This document shows positions 1 through 11,703 of a stretch of 64,000 nt of DNA, in pieces. How positions within the stretch are numbered: the stretch's first letter is position 1; each line of letters opens with the position of its first letter. The notes under the pieces are model-generated. The model was not told where the DNA came from, did no database searches, and was given only the letters and a program-made list of their open reading frames with translations. This DNA is from Theobroma cacao (Eukaryota; Streptophyta; Magnoliopsida; Malvales; Malvaceae): assembly GCF_000208745.1 (NCBI RefSeq), contig NC_030853.1, forward strand, positions 5,638,189 through 5,702,188, read 5' to 3'. Made by a program: the position numbers and the translations under genes.

Positions 1-181
1 ATATTATTATCGATAATGCCATTGTGTTTTGGCTATGTTCACACCCGAGAAAAGGTGTGTGTGTATGCATGATATGATAAATTTGTTAAGCAAAGGTAAA
101 TGGATAGGCTTGCTTGGGCTTAGTGAGCTATGCTCATTGAGCTCATGCGCCGGTCATTGCCCGAGAAATTGGGTCGTGACA
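1..181 (+). mobile_element. Right end of an LTR, start outside window
   Basis: The sequence runs to GAAATTGGGTCGTGACA at 165-181, the same kind of terminus (GGGTCGTGACA) that closes the chromovirus LTRs elsewhere in this window. From 182 the sequence changes to material that I assign to the downstream part of the Copia element. I infer that this is the 3' end of a solo LTR or element inserted in the Copia 3' region. The left end and target duplication lie outside the window, so the family and insertion cannot be proven. Confidence 0.5.
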
Positions 182-581
182 TTTTTGCCATTTTTGATTT
201 GAGAAATTTCTGACTAAGGGTTTTGAGATTCTTAATGGTAAGGGTTTCGTTTTTGTGTGAGTCGATTTTAGAGGAGAAAATGTAAAGGACATGGGTTAAT
301 AGGCAGTTTAATCTCTCCAAAAACTGTTTGACTTCCCCTTAAATGCTGTTAGTTTTTTTACTATTCAAAATTTCAAAAATTCCCTTTAAACTTGGTTATT
401 TTCCTAGGTGATTTTTCTTCTTTCTTTATTACTCGGTAAACACATTATTTTCATTATTTTATTCCTTCTTCATTTAACTGACTGAGTCTTATTATTTAAG
501 ATGACAGAACATTCTTAGTTGATTAAGATTCTTTAGTCGACTAAGTGCCTTTTGTTTTATGTGTATGAGTCAAAAATTTGC
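182..581 (-). other. Copia element 1, region downstream of pol
   Basis: This non-coding stretch lies between the pol stop codon (complement of 582-584) and the LTR end at 181. It carries the palindrome TTAGTCGACTAA at 533-544 and a diverged copy at 514-527. The same motif is repeated four times in the element's LTR at 18909-19013, which ties this segment to Copia element 1. SIRE/Maximus elements are known for a long segment between pol and the 3' LTR. No env-like reading frame is visible here, and no polypurine tract or LTR edge could be placed. Confidence 0.45.
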
Positions 582-839
582 CTACAACTTCTGCATATTA
601 ATCATCCCTAAATTCCTTTTAATCTCACAAAATCTATCTTCATTTAGAGGATTGGTAAAGATGTCAGCAAATTGATGCAAAGTATTCACAAACTCAATTT
701 TAATATCACCCTTCACTACATGGTCTTTAACAAAATGGTGCCTAATCTCAATATACTTAGTCCTAGAATGCTGCACAAGATTTTTTGAAATGTTGATTGC
801 ACTTGTATTGTCATAGTAAATGGGTATATTATTCATTGA
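582..839 (-). pseudogene. Copia element 1 pol: C-terminal RNase H fragment
   Basis: The translated complement shows the end of a Ty1/Copia RNase H: a YYDNTSAINISKN segment containing the conserved D-N catalytic pair region, then HSRTKYIEIRHHFVKDHV, then QFADIFTNPL and a stop at 582-584. The N-terminal part of the same domain is found 12.9 kb away, ending at 13741. The LARD-like element at 845-13740 therefore inserted inside this gene, duplicating CATTC (840-844 and 13741-13745). The reading frame itself looks intact over this piece. Codons to the right of 844 in the same frame belong to the inserted LTR and are not part of the gene. Lineage is SIRE/Maximus-like, judged from the gag and LTR at the other end. 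Confidence 0.85.
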
Positions 840-1488
840 CATTCTGTCACGACCCGATACTTTTCTCGAGCCCATGACAACCGCCGCGATGTCTCGATAG
901 ACATTCATGGCCCACAATGTCGATCGAAACCTCGCAAGGCTTTAATATCAGTTTTCTCACCTCCCTTGTAAGTGACAATTTTTGAATACCATGTTTTGAG
1001 AGATTATAAACTATTTCCAAATCAAAACAATAAAAAAATAATTTTTGTCTCACAGGGGCATTTTGGTCATTTTTTCTCAAAAATCTCGAAACCAGCTAAA
1101 AATGTATTATGCAAGTGGAAAACACATATTTCATAAAAAAAACTAAGTTTAGATGTCTAAAACATTGATTTAAAGTGAAACTATAACTATTTGAATATGA
1201 TAAAAATATTCAATAAAATATTCTATTTTTTTATAAAACAATATTTATAGAGTTACCAGTAAATAATTTTTGTAGCGTAAAAGCTAAATAAATTCATACA
1301 TACTATAATACAGATAATCAAAGTATAAAATTTAATTTACAATGACACGTGGGCCCACGAACGACCAAAAGTTTCTAAAGAAATGAACCTACAGTTTTTG
1401 AGAGTGCAAGTCTAACTATAGTCCTTGATGATATTAGCTATCTACAGTCTATACTAAGCCTGAAATAGATGGAAAGGAGGGTGGTGAG

Positions 1489-1498
1489 ATTATAAAAT
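1489..1498 (-). promoter_or_regulatory. Putative TATA box of the X 3' LTR
   Basis: On the minus strand this reads GGGATTTTATAATCTCACC. The equivalent place in the LTRs of elements A and B reads GGGATTTTATAATCTCACC or GGGTTTATAAAAACTCACC. About 30 bases downstream all of them have a TTTCAGGCT-like sequence that would suit an initiator. Promoter function is inferred from position and conservation only. Confidence 0.5.
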
Positions 1499-2940
1499 CC
1501 CAATGAGTGAACAAACATCATTTAAATTAGCTAAAGCCGAGTAATAGGAGACAATCAAAATGTCCCATCACAATACATATTTCACAACTTGAAAATTCAT
1601 CCCAACCCAGGCAAATGATTGTATTTCATTTAATTCCTCAATAAGGCTTATGACTTTCATAAACATTTGGCTCATGCCTTCAAATAGTACTCGGTGATTC
1701 CTTGATCAGAGGCATCCAACCGAGCCCGTCGAGGCTGTTAAAAATTTCGTATACACGTAAACATATTTTTAGTTTAAAAAAAACACAACTGTTCCTTGGC
1801 GTTAGCGGAGTTCATCATCACGAGGTGGTTCGCCGTGACGTGAACTCTAACTATACCTCAGGAGATACCCTACGCGCCCCTCTGATTGAGGAACCAATAT
1901 AATCGGATTTCGTGAACTCTAATAAGCTGGTCCACAGAACCCGCCCACTGCAGCAAGCTAAACCCACCATACGATAAAAATTCAACAGCATGACATGGCA
2001 ATTTTATCGTTATCCAGCCTATCAAAGCAAATAGCAGTTTATACATTTTCAACACAAATACCAATTCAGCCATTCATGCAAATATTGTCATAAGCCATTC
2101 GATTCAAATTATGAATTTACAACACATGAAAACAGTCTCCAATTACTCTATTTCAAACCACCATTCAATTTCAAGATAATGTTATAATATCATTTCATTA
2201 AATCACATTTTGTTTATAAAACCTAAAATTAACCATTTAAACTCATTTTCCATAAAATTCAGAAAATCGAATCAAAAGACCACTTTAGATAATTAAAATG
2301 ATGATAAGGTTACTCACTTCACAATAACGGGATTTCTACGTCGTTATTGATTCGTACACGTATAATTATTCCTATTTGCCAATCACATACTTCGTTCGGC
2401 AAGCTTCCACAACAAACTTTCCTAGCAACAATTTAAACCCAATATACTTAGTGCATCAATTCCACTTCTCTTTCTCATTCTATCATAAATCCATTCACCT
2501 AATTCACTTCTTAATACATTTTTAATAAAATTAATTAGATCTTTTGCTCACGTAATTTTTTAAATTATTAACACTGGTAACTTATTTATGGTATTAAGTG
2601 CCTATTTCAACCTTCTAAGCAACTTAAATTTACTTCATATCACCAAATAACCAATGTATAATTAAATAAAATGGGCTAGCCTCCAAACAGTCCAATTTCA
2701 CAATAAGCCATGGATAAGAGTAAAGCAATTTTACCAAATTAGGCTAGGTTGGCCCAAGTCTCCATCTTCCTTCTCTTTTGGACTTTTCTTCCTTTGTTGT
2801 TTTTGAGCCCTTTTTCATGGGCTCTTCCCATTTCTTTCTAATTGGGCCATGCCCATTCTTTTCTTATTGGGTCATGTCCATTTATATGCATATATATATA
2901 TAGATATATATATTATTTTTTTCCTTTTCTTTACTATTCT

Positions 2941-3650
2941 CTTCCACTAACCGACTTCTCTCTTTCTTCCTTTTTACTTTACTTATTTACTTGTNTTTCT
3001 TTCTTCTTTCTTTTCTTTCTTTCACTTCCTCCTCTCTCCCGCCGGTCAGCAGCTCTTTCGTTGTCTTTATTTTTCCTTTCTTACGTACACAACTTGTCCA
3101 CAACTTTCTCCTCTCTCTCCCTCGCACCGCTGGCAACAACTTCTTGTTTCTTTCAACCAAAAATTTTCAGTAACTAAAGCTGCTCATATCCACATCAAAA
3201 TCAGCAGCCAAGCTGCTCTATTTCTCCTCAAAATTAGTAGCTAAGCTGCTGTATTCTCCCTCTAAAAATCAACAGCCAAAGCTACAAAAATTAACAACTA
3301 AAATAGCACCTTTCAACTTTCAAAATCAGTAACCAACACTGCACCTTTCAGCCTTCAAAATCAGCAACCAAAACTGCACCTTTCAGCCTTCAAAATCAGT
3401 AATTAAAGCTGCTTCTCTCACCCTTAAATTGAAAGAAAAATAGCTCTCCTTTCCTCCCTAAATGGTAGCAAAATTGCCCCTTCAATTCAGCTCTTTCTCT
3501 TCTCCCTTTCTTTCTCACCGCTTGGCTTTCTCTTCTTTTCTTTTTGCTCTTTTTGCTCTCCTTATGCCCGACGTCTTCTTCTTGTTTCTTTCTCTTCTCT
3601 TCCACTAACCGACTTCTCTCTTTCATCCTCTTTACTTTACTTATTTACTT
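2941..3650. repeat. 658-base segment between direct repeats inside the X 3' LTR
   Basis: CTTCCACTAACCGACTTCTC occurs at 2941 and again at 3599, each followed by a CT-rich stretch and TTTACTTTACTTATTTACTT. The other LTR has only one copy (near 12880) and lacks everything between. Either that LTR lost the segment by recombination between the two copies, or this one gained it. Confidence 0.75.
3195..3413. repeat. Degenerate tandem repeat in the X 3' LTR
   Basis: About six units of 35-40 bases are built on TTCAAAATCAGCAACCAAA followed by CTGCACC or GCTGC. The last three units (from about 3310) are nearly identical. It lies in the segment missing from the other LTR copy. Confidence 0.7.
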
Positions 3651-4496
3651 ATTTATATATATTTTATTTCCCATTTGTTTTTCCAATTTGGTCGGCCCCT
3701 CAATCTTTCTTTCCATCTTCATCTTGTTCCACATGGCCAGCCCCCCCTTCCTTCAAATCAAATAAAGAGTTTTTTACACTTTTTATTGACCAGATGGGCA
3801 GCTGTCGATGTTGGTCTTTCTTTATCTATTTATTTTATTATATATATATATATATACTTGCATTATTAATTCATTATTTGTTTATTTTATTTCTTCCATT
3901 TAATTCCACTACATATCATTCAATCTTTATATTTTAAATTCGATACTTTTAATACGTCTAAAAATTTCAATTTTCATCTATCTTCCTTCCTCTGTACGTG
4001 TACCACCCAAAATATCAGAATTACATTTCAACACGGTATTACCATAATATTTAAATATTTACTTATCTGCGTTGGCTCGACTTAGCAAAACACGCGTATT
4101 TTACTTTCGTCGCTCATCTCCAAAAATTTATTTGTATTCTTTCTCCGCCACTTGGATCAACCATAAGATCCTTCTTTATAACTGATTTCGACATTTGGTT
4201 AAATATTAATATTTTATTATTATTTTATTAATAAAGTATTATTTTATTCCAAAAATTTCCTCTTGTCTCTTTGGTACCCAAAATACCTTATTACGTTTCA
4301 ATTGACTTCCGAATCCCCTTTTATTTCACAATTTCTTTTTCGTAAAATATTATTATTTTTTTATTATTTCCTCGCGTGCGAAATATTTTATCCCAACTAT
4401 TCCTTTCATCTTTCGTCACTTTTAAACATTATAATTGACCTCAATTTGCATCCGATCAGCTTTATTAGTCACTATATCAAAATATGGGGTATTACA

Positions 4497-4509
4497 ATCT
4501 CCCCTACTT
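4497..4509 (-). promoter_or_regulatory. Polypurine tract of element X
   Basis: The minus strand reads AAGTAGGGGAGAT directly before the LTR start TGTAATACCCC. This is the expected plus-strand primer site next to a 3' LTR, and it fixes the element's orientation as minus. Confidence 0.7.
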
Positions 4510-7178
4510 AAATAAAATTCATCCTTGAATTCACGTCGATGTTGAGTTATCAATCTCCTTCTATGATTCTATTCCTTTTCTCCTTCTATAGGGACATTCA
4601 ATTTATTCACCTTGTTCACCTTCAGTTCAATTTAATTACTTCATTTATGTCAACTATCATCCTTTGGAGTTAGATCAGCAGTACCTTTCACAATCATGAT
4701 CTCTTATATCGAGTCACTAAGCATGCCTTTATCACCCTTATTAAGTTTGAACTATAACTTCATCTCAATTATACCGATTTTGATCACATATTATACTTAC
4801 TTATGTATACCTAATCATCATTTTATTAATTTGCTCCTTGCCAAACTTCTCAACCTTGATTCATTCATTTTATGCAATACCACAATTTCTTAAAGTCATC
4901 CTTATTTCTCAACTATTTTTTTTATACCTCTAATATATACCTTACATTCTTGTTGCATTTCGACTTTAATGAATCACTTAAAACTTAGACTCATTCGAAT
5001 CGTGCATGCCTTAAGCATTTCCAAATTCCAATTTCCATACTACCTTAGGAAGTTTTCATTTTGACTTCATTATCCAAATTATCTTCAATCATCCTTTGTT
5101 CTATTATTCCATACTAATGTGACATCATTTTCCTTGGACCAATCTATAGTTTGTACTTGGAACTGCAAGGCTTGAAACAAGGTTCTTCTTAAGTACTTTT
5201 TAACGTCAACACGAATTTCACTTCCAGCTTACGGCTTCCTCTTTATAGCCACATAACTTAATGCTAGCTTTCACAAAATCCATAGCAAAACTCCTCTTGA
5301 ACATCTCCTTGGGAATATCTATATTAGACTTATGTCTCACAGCATGTGATTACTTAGCTTGTGACTTAGCCGTTAGGCTCCTCAGCAAGTTTTAAAAATC
5401 TCACATTTCATACTTGCCGTGTATTATTAGAAGTTTTTTCTTAAGGATGTTTGTGCATTCCTAAAACACTTAATCTTAAAGATACATAAAAGCGTACTCA
5501 TCCATTCAATCCCCAACTCATCTTCATAGGTTTCTAGGGTGCCACACAATTGGCCTCATGTTGTTACTAACCCTTGTCATTTAACTGGGTCAAGACAAAA
5601 ATTGTAAATTCTCATAATGATATTCTATATAAACTTGTTTTCTATACCACCCTTGTAATCCTTCATTCACACTTTCATCACTTGGTATCTTATCTCAATG
5701 TAGCCATCTCAAGAATCTTTCAATTTTTCTTTTAATTATATGCTCATACACAAGGTGATAAAGAAGCTTTTCAATTCATTCAAGTAGACATTCCCCAGAA
5801 TATTTAAAACTTCCAAATAACAAAGCTCAATGACCAATAACCAAAATTCAATTTGTAAGCTCATTATCGTGCCACTCCCATCTTACTCATGCATCATGGG
5901 CATGAGGTATTCGGAGCATTGCAGCGCTAGATAGTCAGTGCTGCGGCGCTATGACTACTAGAAATTTCCTCTTCAAAGCTATTTGTCTGCATTCAAAGTC
6001 ACTACATCAATCATCCTCAACCATTGGGTTTCCCTTCTAGGCATATATCATGAGTTCCATAAGTATAGGTACCTTCTCTTTGCTTGTCATACACACTAAG
6101 CCAAGTTAATACTTTCAACTCATGTCATCTTTTGACTTTCATCATCCTTCATAAAATCCCATCTCAAAACATCATTTTCATACGGTGTAATAAATTCATA
6201 ACACATATACCACCTCACACATAAGTTGCTTACTGTCTACAGCTTTCCTCAAATTTATTGTCATCCCTATCTAATTATCTTCCTTATCTTATACTCCAAT
6301 AATTTTATTAACTTCCAGTACAAAGACCACGAAAATAGTTCTTCTTTCACTACATTTATACTCACAATCCTTATTGATAAAAAATTTATCTTTTTCAAGT
6401 TCCTTCATTTATCTCTAATGGACCATATTTGTATTAGATTATCTTCCATATCCTTTCGAATTATAACTACAATTAAGATTCCCAATTTCACATCTCCATG
6501 ATTGACTGTTAGTTTTACCACATTGTCTCCCATTATCCTATGCAATTACAACACACTGAACCCGCTTATTATAACATAGTCCCCTAGTTCAATGTGTTCG
6601 CTAGGGAATCATCTTCTTTGATACAATTTGTCTCATAAATCAGAATTTTATTTATTTAGCTTTACATTCGGAATCATATAAAAAACTCACATACTATGAT
6701 AAGTAATAATTCCCAACAAACATCATCAATTCAAATGACCTTTTATACCTCATCAAAATCTAGGGTTATCACCTCAAAAGTTCAACACGTTAATCAGTGT
6801 CCATTTCTTAGTACTACAAAATATATTCATTGCTATATCTGATAATTGCTTGAATCATTAATGACTTTCCACATCAGTCTTTAATAATTATTTAAGATGA
6901 TCAACCATGCCACTAAGATAAATATCTTTCCTTAATAGTCATAGTGCTAGTCCACTTCTGTCCTACCAAAAGATTCCCATATACATCCAGTCACTTAAAC
7001 AGCTACTTTATAATACATTCTAGTCATACACTTTAAAAGCGAAACTATTAACTTCTTTGTGTAGATAACTATTATCTCCTTTACTCTACATCTACCTAGA
7101 GTTAAAGTAGTACAAAATCCTACGAAAATATTACATGTCATTAGGATCATCATCTTAATCTGATCTTATCAAAAGATT
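4510..7178 (-). other. Internal non-coding region of element X
   Basis: This is 2.7 kb of AT-rich sequence in which no frame on either strand shows recognisable retrotransposon domains. The plus-strand frames at 4696-4893 and 6226-6501 are short, rich in Ile/Leu/Ser/Thr and look like chance openings. A local patch at 5915-5955 (GCATTGCAGCGCTAG, then CAGTGCTGCGGCGCTA) resembles the AGCGCTGCAG-type motifs in the Athila-type LTR at 23440-23560. I cannot exclude very old pol remains on the minus strand. Confidence 0.5.
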
Positions 7179-7717
7179 CTACCCCAAGTCCTTTTTAAGA
7201 TCCTCTTCCGAGTTCTCCTCCTCTTGAGATTTTCTCCTTTGTTCCTCAATCCACGCTTGTTGTATTCTACGACATTCCTCATAACTCACAGGTGCAGCAT
7301 TTCTTCCACAACCAAGAGGAAAATGTTGTACAACGTTCACCTTCCTACGGGGATTATTTGCAATAGTTACTTTCTCCTTATTCTTTTCTTGTTATTCCTT
7401 TACATTCATCCCACAGCCTGGAGGATAGTGTCGAACAGCTGACACGCCTTTCCTAGGACGAATACCTCCCCTTACAATTACCTTCCTCGCCTATTCTCTA
7501 TGGTACTCTTCAAGTTGTTTCAAAAGGAAATCTTTTACAGTTTTCGGAGTATTGGAGCTGCTCTCACTTTCAGAATTCTCACTACTCTCGAAGCTTTCCT
7601 TATTACGAAACCATTCTAGATTACCTAGATCAGGCATCATTGGCTCCTAGCAGTGGAATCTAGCGATCCCTTGCTAATATTATAAGAGGCATCGGGACTA
7701 CTGTCTCTCCTAAACAT
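7179..7717 (-). pseudogene. Unrecognised ORF with two PxGCG repeats, at the gag position of element X
   Basis: A single minus-strand frame runs from ATG at 7640 to a TAG at 7179-7181. Of its 154 codons, only two internal ones are stops (a TAG near codon 49 and a TAA near codon 83), both one C-to-T change from Gln. A 26-codon frame from ATG at 7717 abuts it through a one-base shift. The predicted protein has an acidic Ser/Glu-rich start, then two copies of a basic motif: RKGVSAVRHYPPGCGMN and RRKVNVVQHFPLGCGRN, then a charged Gln/Glu-rich tail. No retroviral gag, zinc knuckle or protease motif is present. The PPGCG repeats remind me of the N-terminal repeats of plant SUVH5/6-type histone methyltransferases; this is from memory and unverified. 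It lies about 280 bases downstream of the PBS, where gag starts in elements A and B. Confidence 0.55.
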
Positions 7718-7922
7718 GGTATGTGCAACCAGCGCACCTCAAAACCTATACGCAATCAAGCAGTAATTTCTTAATTATTTACGCATCACCAGAGCAGGTA
7801 GGTTTCCGTATATAGATGCATGCATTCTATTCAACCTAACCTAACCTAACTTGGGGCCACATTGACACTGTAAATTTTTAAAATAACTTTAAGCCCAAAA
7901 GCTCTGATCTTTAAAACCAAAG

Positions 7923-7934
7923 GCTCTGATACCA
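7923..7934 (-). promoter_or_regulatory. Primer-binding site of element X (initiator tRNA-Met type)
   Basis: The minus strand reads TGGTATCAGAGC, a perfect 12-base match to the plant initiator-Met PBS. It lies seven bases inside the LTR edge at 7942. A partial second copy (GCTCTGAT) lies at about 7900 on the plus strand. Confidence 0.85.
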
Positions 7935-8583
7935 ATCGAATTGTCACGACCCAGTACTCTCCTAGAGCCCGTGACAACTGCCACGATGTCCCGATGGATA
8001 TTCATCGCCCATAATGTCGACTGAAACCTCGTAAGACTTTAATATCAGTTTTCTCACCTCCCCTGTGAGCGACAATTGTTGAATATCATGTTTTGAGAGA
8101 TTATAAACTATTTTGACATCAAAACAATAAAAAAATAATTTGTCTCAAATGGGCATTTTGGTCATTTTTCCTCAAAAATCTCGAAACGAATTAAAAATAT
8201 AGTATGCAAGTGGAAAACACATATTTCATAATCAAAAATAAGTTTAGATGTCTAAAACATTCATTTAAAGTGAAACTATAACTATTTGAATATAATAAAA
8301 ATATTCAATAAAATATTCTATTTTCTTATAAAATAATATTTATAGAATTACCGGTAAATAATTTTTGTAGTGTAAAAGCTAAATAAATTCATACATACTA
8401 TAATACAGATAACCAAAGTATAAAATTTAATTTACAATGACACGTGGGCGCATGAACGATCAAAAGTTTCTAAAGAAATTAACCTACAGTTTTTGGGAGT
8501 ACAAGTCCAACTGTAGTCCTTGATGATATCAGCTATCTACAGTTTATACTGAGCTTGAAATGGGGGGAAATGAGGGTGGTGAG

Positions 8584-8593
8584 ATTATAAAAT
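8584..8593 (-). promoter_or_regulatory. Putative TATA box of the X 5' LTR
   Basis: The minus strand reads GGGATTTTATAATCTCACC, identical to the box in the other X LTR and to that in element A. If the element were ever transcribed this would be the active copy, because it is in the 5' LTR. Confidence 0.5.
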
Positions 8594-8828
8594 CCCAATG
8601 AGTAAACAAACATCATTTAAATAAGCTAAAGCCGAGTAATAGAAGACAATCAAAATGTTCCATCACAATACATATTTCACTACTTGAAATTTCATCCCAA
8701 CCCAGGCAAACGATTGCATTTCATTTAATTCCTCATTAAGGCTTATGACTTTCATAAACATTTGGCTCATGCCATCAAATAGAACTCGGTGACACCTTGA
8801 TCAAAGGCATCCAACTGAGCCCATCGAG

Positions 8829-11703
8829 TGTCACAACTCAGAACCTCCCTCGGGCCCATGACAACTACCGCGACGTCCCAATTGACACTCATTACCCGGA
8901 ATGTCAATTGGAACCCCACAAGGCTTACGTATCAGTTTCTTGCCTTTCTTGTGAGCAATCATTGTTAAACATTCAATTTTAACTAATTACCAATCGTTTC
9001 CGGCTCAAGTAAATCAAAAGACCAAAAATTATTTTTTTTTTATTTTTTTATTTTTTAAAAGGATTTATAGATAAATATTACTATTCAAAATATTGATTAA
9101 AATATAGCAATTTTATATAAAACAATATTTATAGAAACACGTGTAAGTAATCTTTTGTAACGTGGAAGTAAAATATATTCATACATACAATAATTTACAA
9201 AGTTATAATGTACAAAAATAATTATAATGACAAGTGGCCCATAAATACACCAAGTGTTGGTGATAGTAATCTACTGTCTGTGAGATAAAGGGGTCAATTG
9301 GAATCCTCGACAAAATCAGGTATCTACAAGCTACCACAGGCTTGAAATATTTTGAAAGGAGGTGGGTGAGATTTTGCAATCCCAATGAGTAAGCAGATAT
9401 TATTATAAATATCTAAAAACGAGTAAAATGGAGGCAAGTTTAAACAACAAATCACAAACCATTTCATAAGGTTTTCAATTTATTTCTTAAACCATAAAAT
9501 ATTTGTAATTTACCAAAACAATTGTTAAGGCTTATGACTTTTATTAGAAATAGTGCTCAAGCCAAAACCTAGTCCTCGGGGATACCTTGGCCAAGGCATC
9601 TAACCGAGTCCGCCAAGGTTGTTAAGATATTTACATGTTAAACACATGTTAGTTTTGAAAACAAGTCGTTCCTTGGCGTTGGTCGAGTTACACATTCATG
9701 TGGGGGTTCGACGTGAAATGAGCTCTAACACTACCCCAGGAGTTACCCTCATCGCCTCTACAACCGGAATAACTATGCAACCGGGTTTACTGTACCCCTC
9801 TAATAGGCAGTCCACAGAAACCCCCTCACTGTAGTGACTAAACCCACCAATTTTAATAAAATTTCGACAGTATAATGTGGGTTTTATTTATTTATCCAAC
9901 CTGCATAGTAAAAGACAGCTTACATAAATTCCCAATGCAATTATAAAATATAGCCACATATACTCATATATCATAAGCCATTCATAGAAAAATATATTTT
10001 TCAAGAGAATTGACAGCCTCCAATTACTCAATTTCATGATCAAAAGTTTCTTATTTCAAATAATCAACACAATATATTTATTTGTCACATTTATTTCTAA
10101 AACATCAAAAGTCCCATTTTATTCTCATTTTCGTTTCATAAAATACATAAAGAGTATTTAAAAATAAACTCTAGATAATTTACAATAATAATAGGTTTAC
10201 TCACAGTTTGTACAAATTAAATGCTTTCTAGGTGCCTCGATCACTGTTCGTCGGGTACGACTTCCTTACCTTTACCGGAACGCTCTCCTCCTAGACACAT
10301 TGCAAAAATTACACAATTCACCACATTGATGCTAAATCACTATATAATTGACCTAAATCCTATACTAATGCATGGTATGAAATGCAATAGCCTAAAACGG
10401 CTTAAACGTGGTATTAACCTATTTTTGGCATTTTACCCGATAAATTGCTAATGCGCTCCATTTTAGCTCTAAATTGTCCCATTTTCTCTCCAACATTTCT
10501 AACCATTAAATATCAGCCAATAACCCTCTAAAATCACCAAAATCAGCTCACTTTCCTCCTTGGAAAATTCGGTCAAAAATGGGACATTAACTCGGTTAAT
10601 TTTTCACTTTGTTTTTCTATCACATTTAACCATTTTTCATCATTTTCTCTTCATTTCTCTTAGAATAAAAATCAGTTCATCATCATTGTACATCACTGAA
10701 TATTCGGCCAAGGGTGGGTATTGTGAGAATTTCATGCTTTCTTGCCCTATTTGATTTCTATACACATTTAACTAACTAAAACTACCAATTTAACTAAGAA
10801 TCAAAACATAAAAATTTCAAAATCCTTCCCCTTGAAATTCGGCCAGCCCTTGGTATCACTTTTTGATCTCTCTCCTCAAGCATGCTAAATGGAAACAAAG
10901 GCATAGGAAAGGTAGAAATCAAGCTAAAGTCGAAAAATCTTACCGTTAGACGCGTAAACGGATGAAAAACGTGAATTTCCCTTTGAATTTTCTAGTTTTC
11001 CTTTGGTTTTCTCTTTTCTTCCTTTCCTCTCTATTTTCTCCCTTATTTTCTCCTTATGGCCGACCATCACCTGATGTGGGGTTTAAATGGGTTGATTTTC
11101 CTTTAAAATAATATTAAATCATTAAAAAGTGCCATGTATCACTTTTCCATTGGCCCGTTTTTAAAATTTCGTTCTTTATACTTCAATTTTTTTACCACTT
11201 AAAATACCATAGTTATTCATACCAAAAATAAATAAATCCTATGATTTTGACAAGTTTTGGGTGGTGAAAATTACGATTTTACCCTAGGGTGACAAAATTA
11301 TCGTTTTGCCCCTATGTTCTGAAAATTGCCGAAATTGAAAATTTTCACTTCCTATCATTAAATTATACTCCAAATAGTTAATCTTGGTCAAAAATTTCAC
11401 TCCATGATCAAATTATTATCTTAGGTGGCAAAATGACGATTTTGCCCCTGAACATCAAAATTTTCAATTTTTTCCTAAATGAACCCTCGAACTCCGAACA
11501 ATCATTTTTAGTCACTCTTGGACTGTAAAATATTAAATTTCATCCTACGATTCCTATTTGAACTAGTTTGAGGTTAAATCAACTTAAGTGTACCGTTAGG
11601 TACAATACCGGGTTTCGTCTATTCTTAGGGGCTTCCCTAGCGTAATAGCATGCTACTTAGTGCATGTATGTCATGACATGTGTTTATAGGGTCGGGTTTT
11701 ACA
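8829..11703 (-). mobile_element. Solo LTR, family D, copy 1
   Basis: The 2875-base block starts TGTCACAACTCAG and ends GGGTTTTACA. It interrupts the X LTR exactly between a TCGAG (8824-8828) and a CCGAG (11704-11708), a 5-base duplication with one substitution. It has no PBS, polypurine tract or internal domains, so it is a solo LTR left by recombination of a full element. By its termini it is minus-sense. A second copy of the family is at 38075-48282. It shares the 9670-9830 block with other LTR families and contains poly-T/A runs at 9027-9060. Confidence 0.85.

Larger units (their letters stand above)
845..4496 (-). repeat. 3' LTR of element X (3652 bases)
   Basis: It matches 7942-8823 plus 11709-13740 over nearly its whole length. 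It is longer than the other copy, mainly because it holds a 658-base segment (2941-3598) bounded by direct repeats. The plus-strand text near 1770-1900 (GTTCCTTGGCG, then GAACTCTAAC and CCTCAGGAGATACCC) is a block also found in LTR families A, B, C and D. CT-rich tracts lie at 2915-3140 and 3480-3600, TA repeats at 2888-2912 and 3838-3856, and there is one undetermined base at 2995. Confidence 0.88.

Noticed and set aside
2842..3177. 111-codon plus ORF
   Set aside because: Pyrimidine-rich LTR sequence, crosses an undetermined base at 2995, and is absent from the other LTR.
7835..7852. CCTAACCTAACCTAACTT run, telomere-like
   Set aside because: The unit is CCTAA repeated, not the plant CCCTAAA telomere, and the same leader position in A and B has diverged variants; it is retroelement leader sequence.
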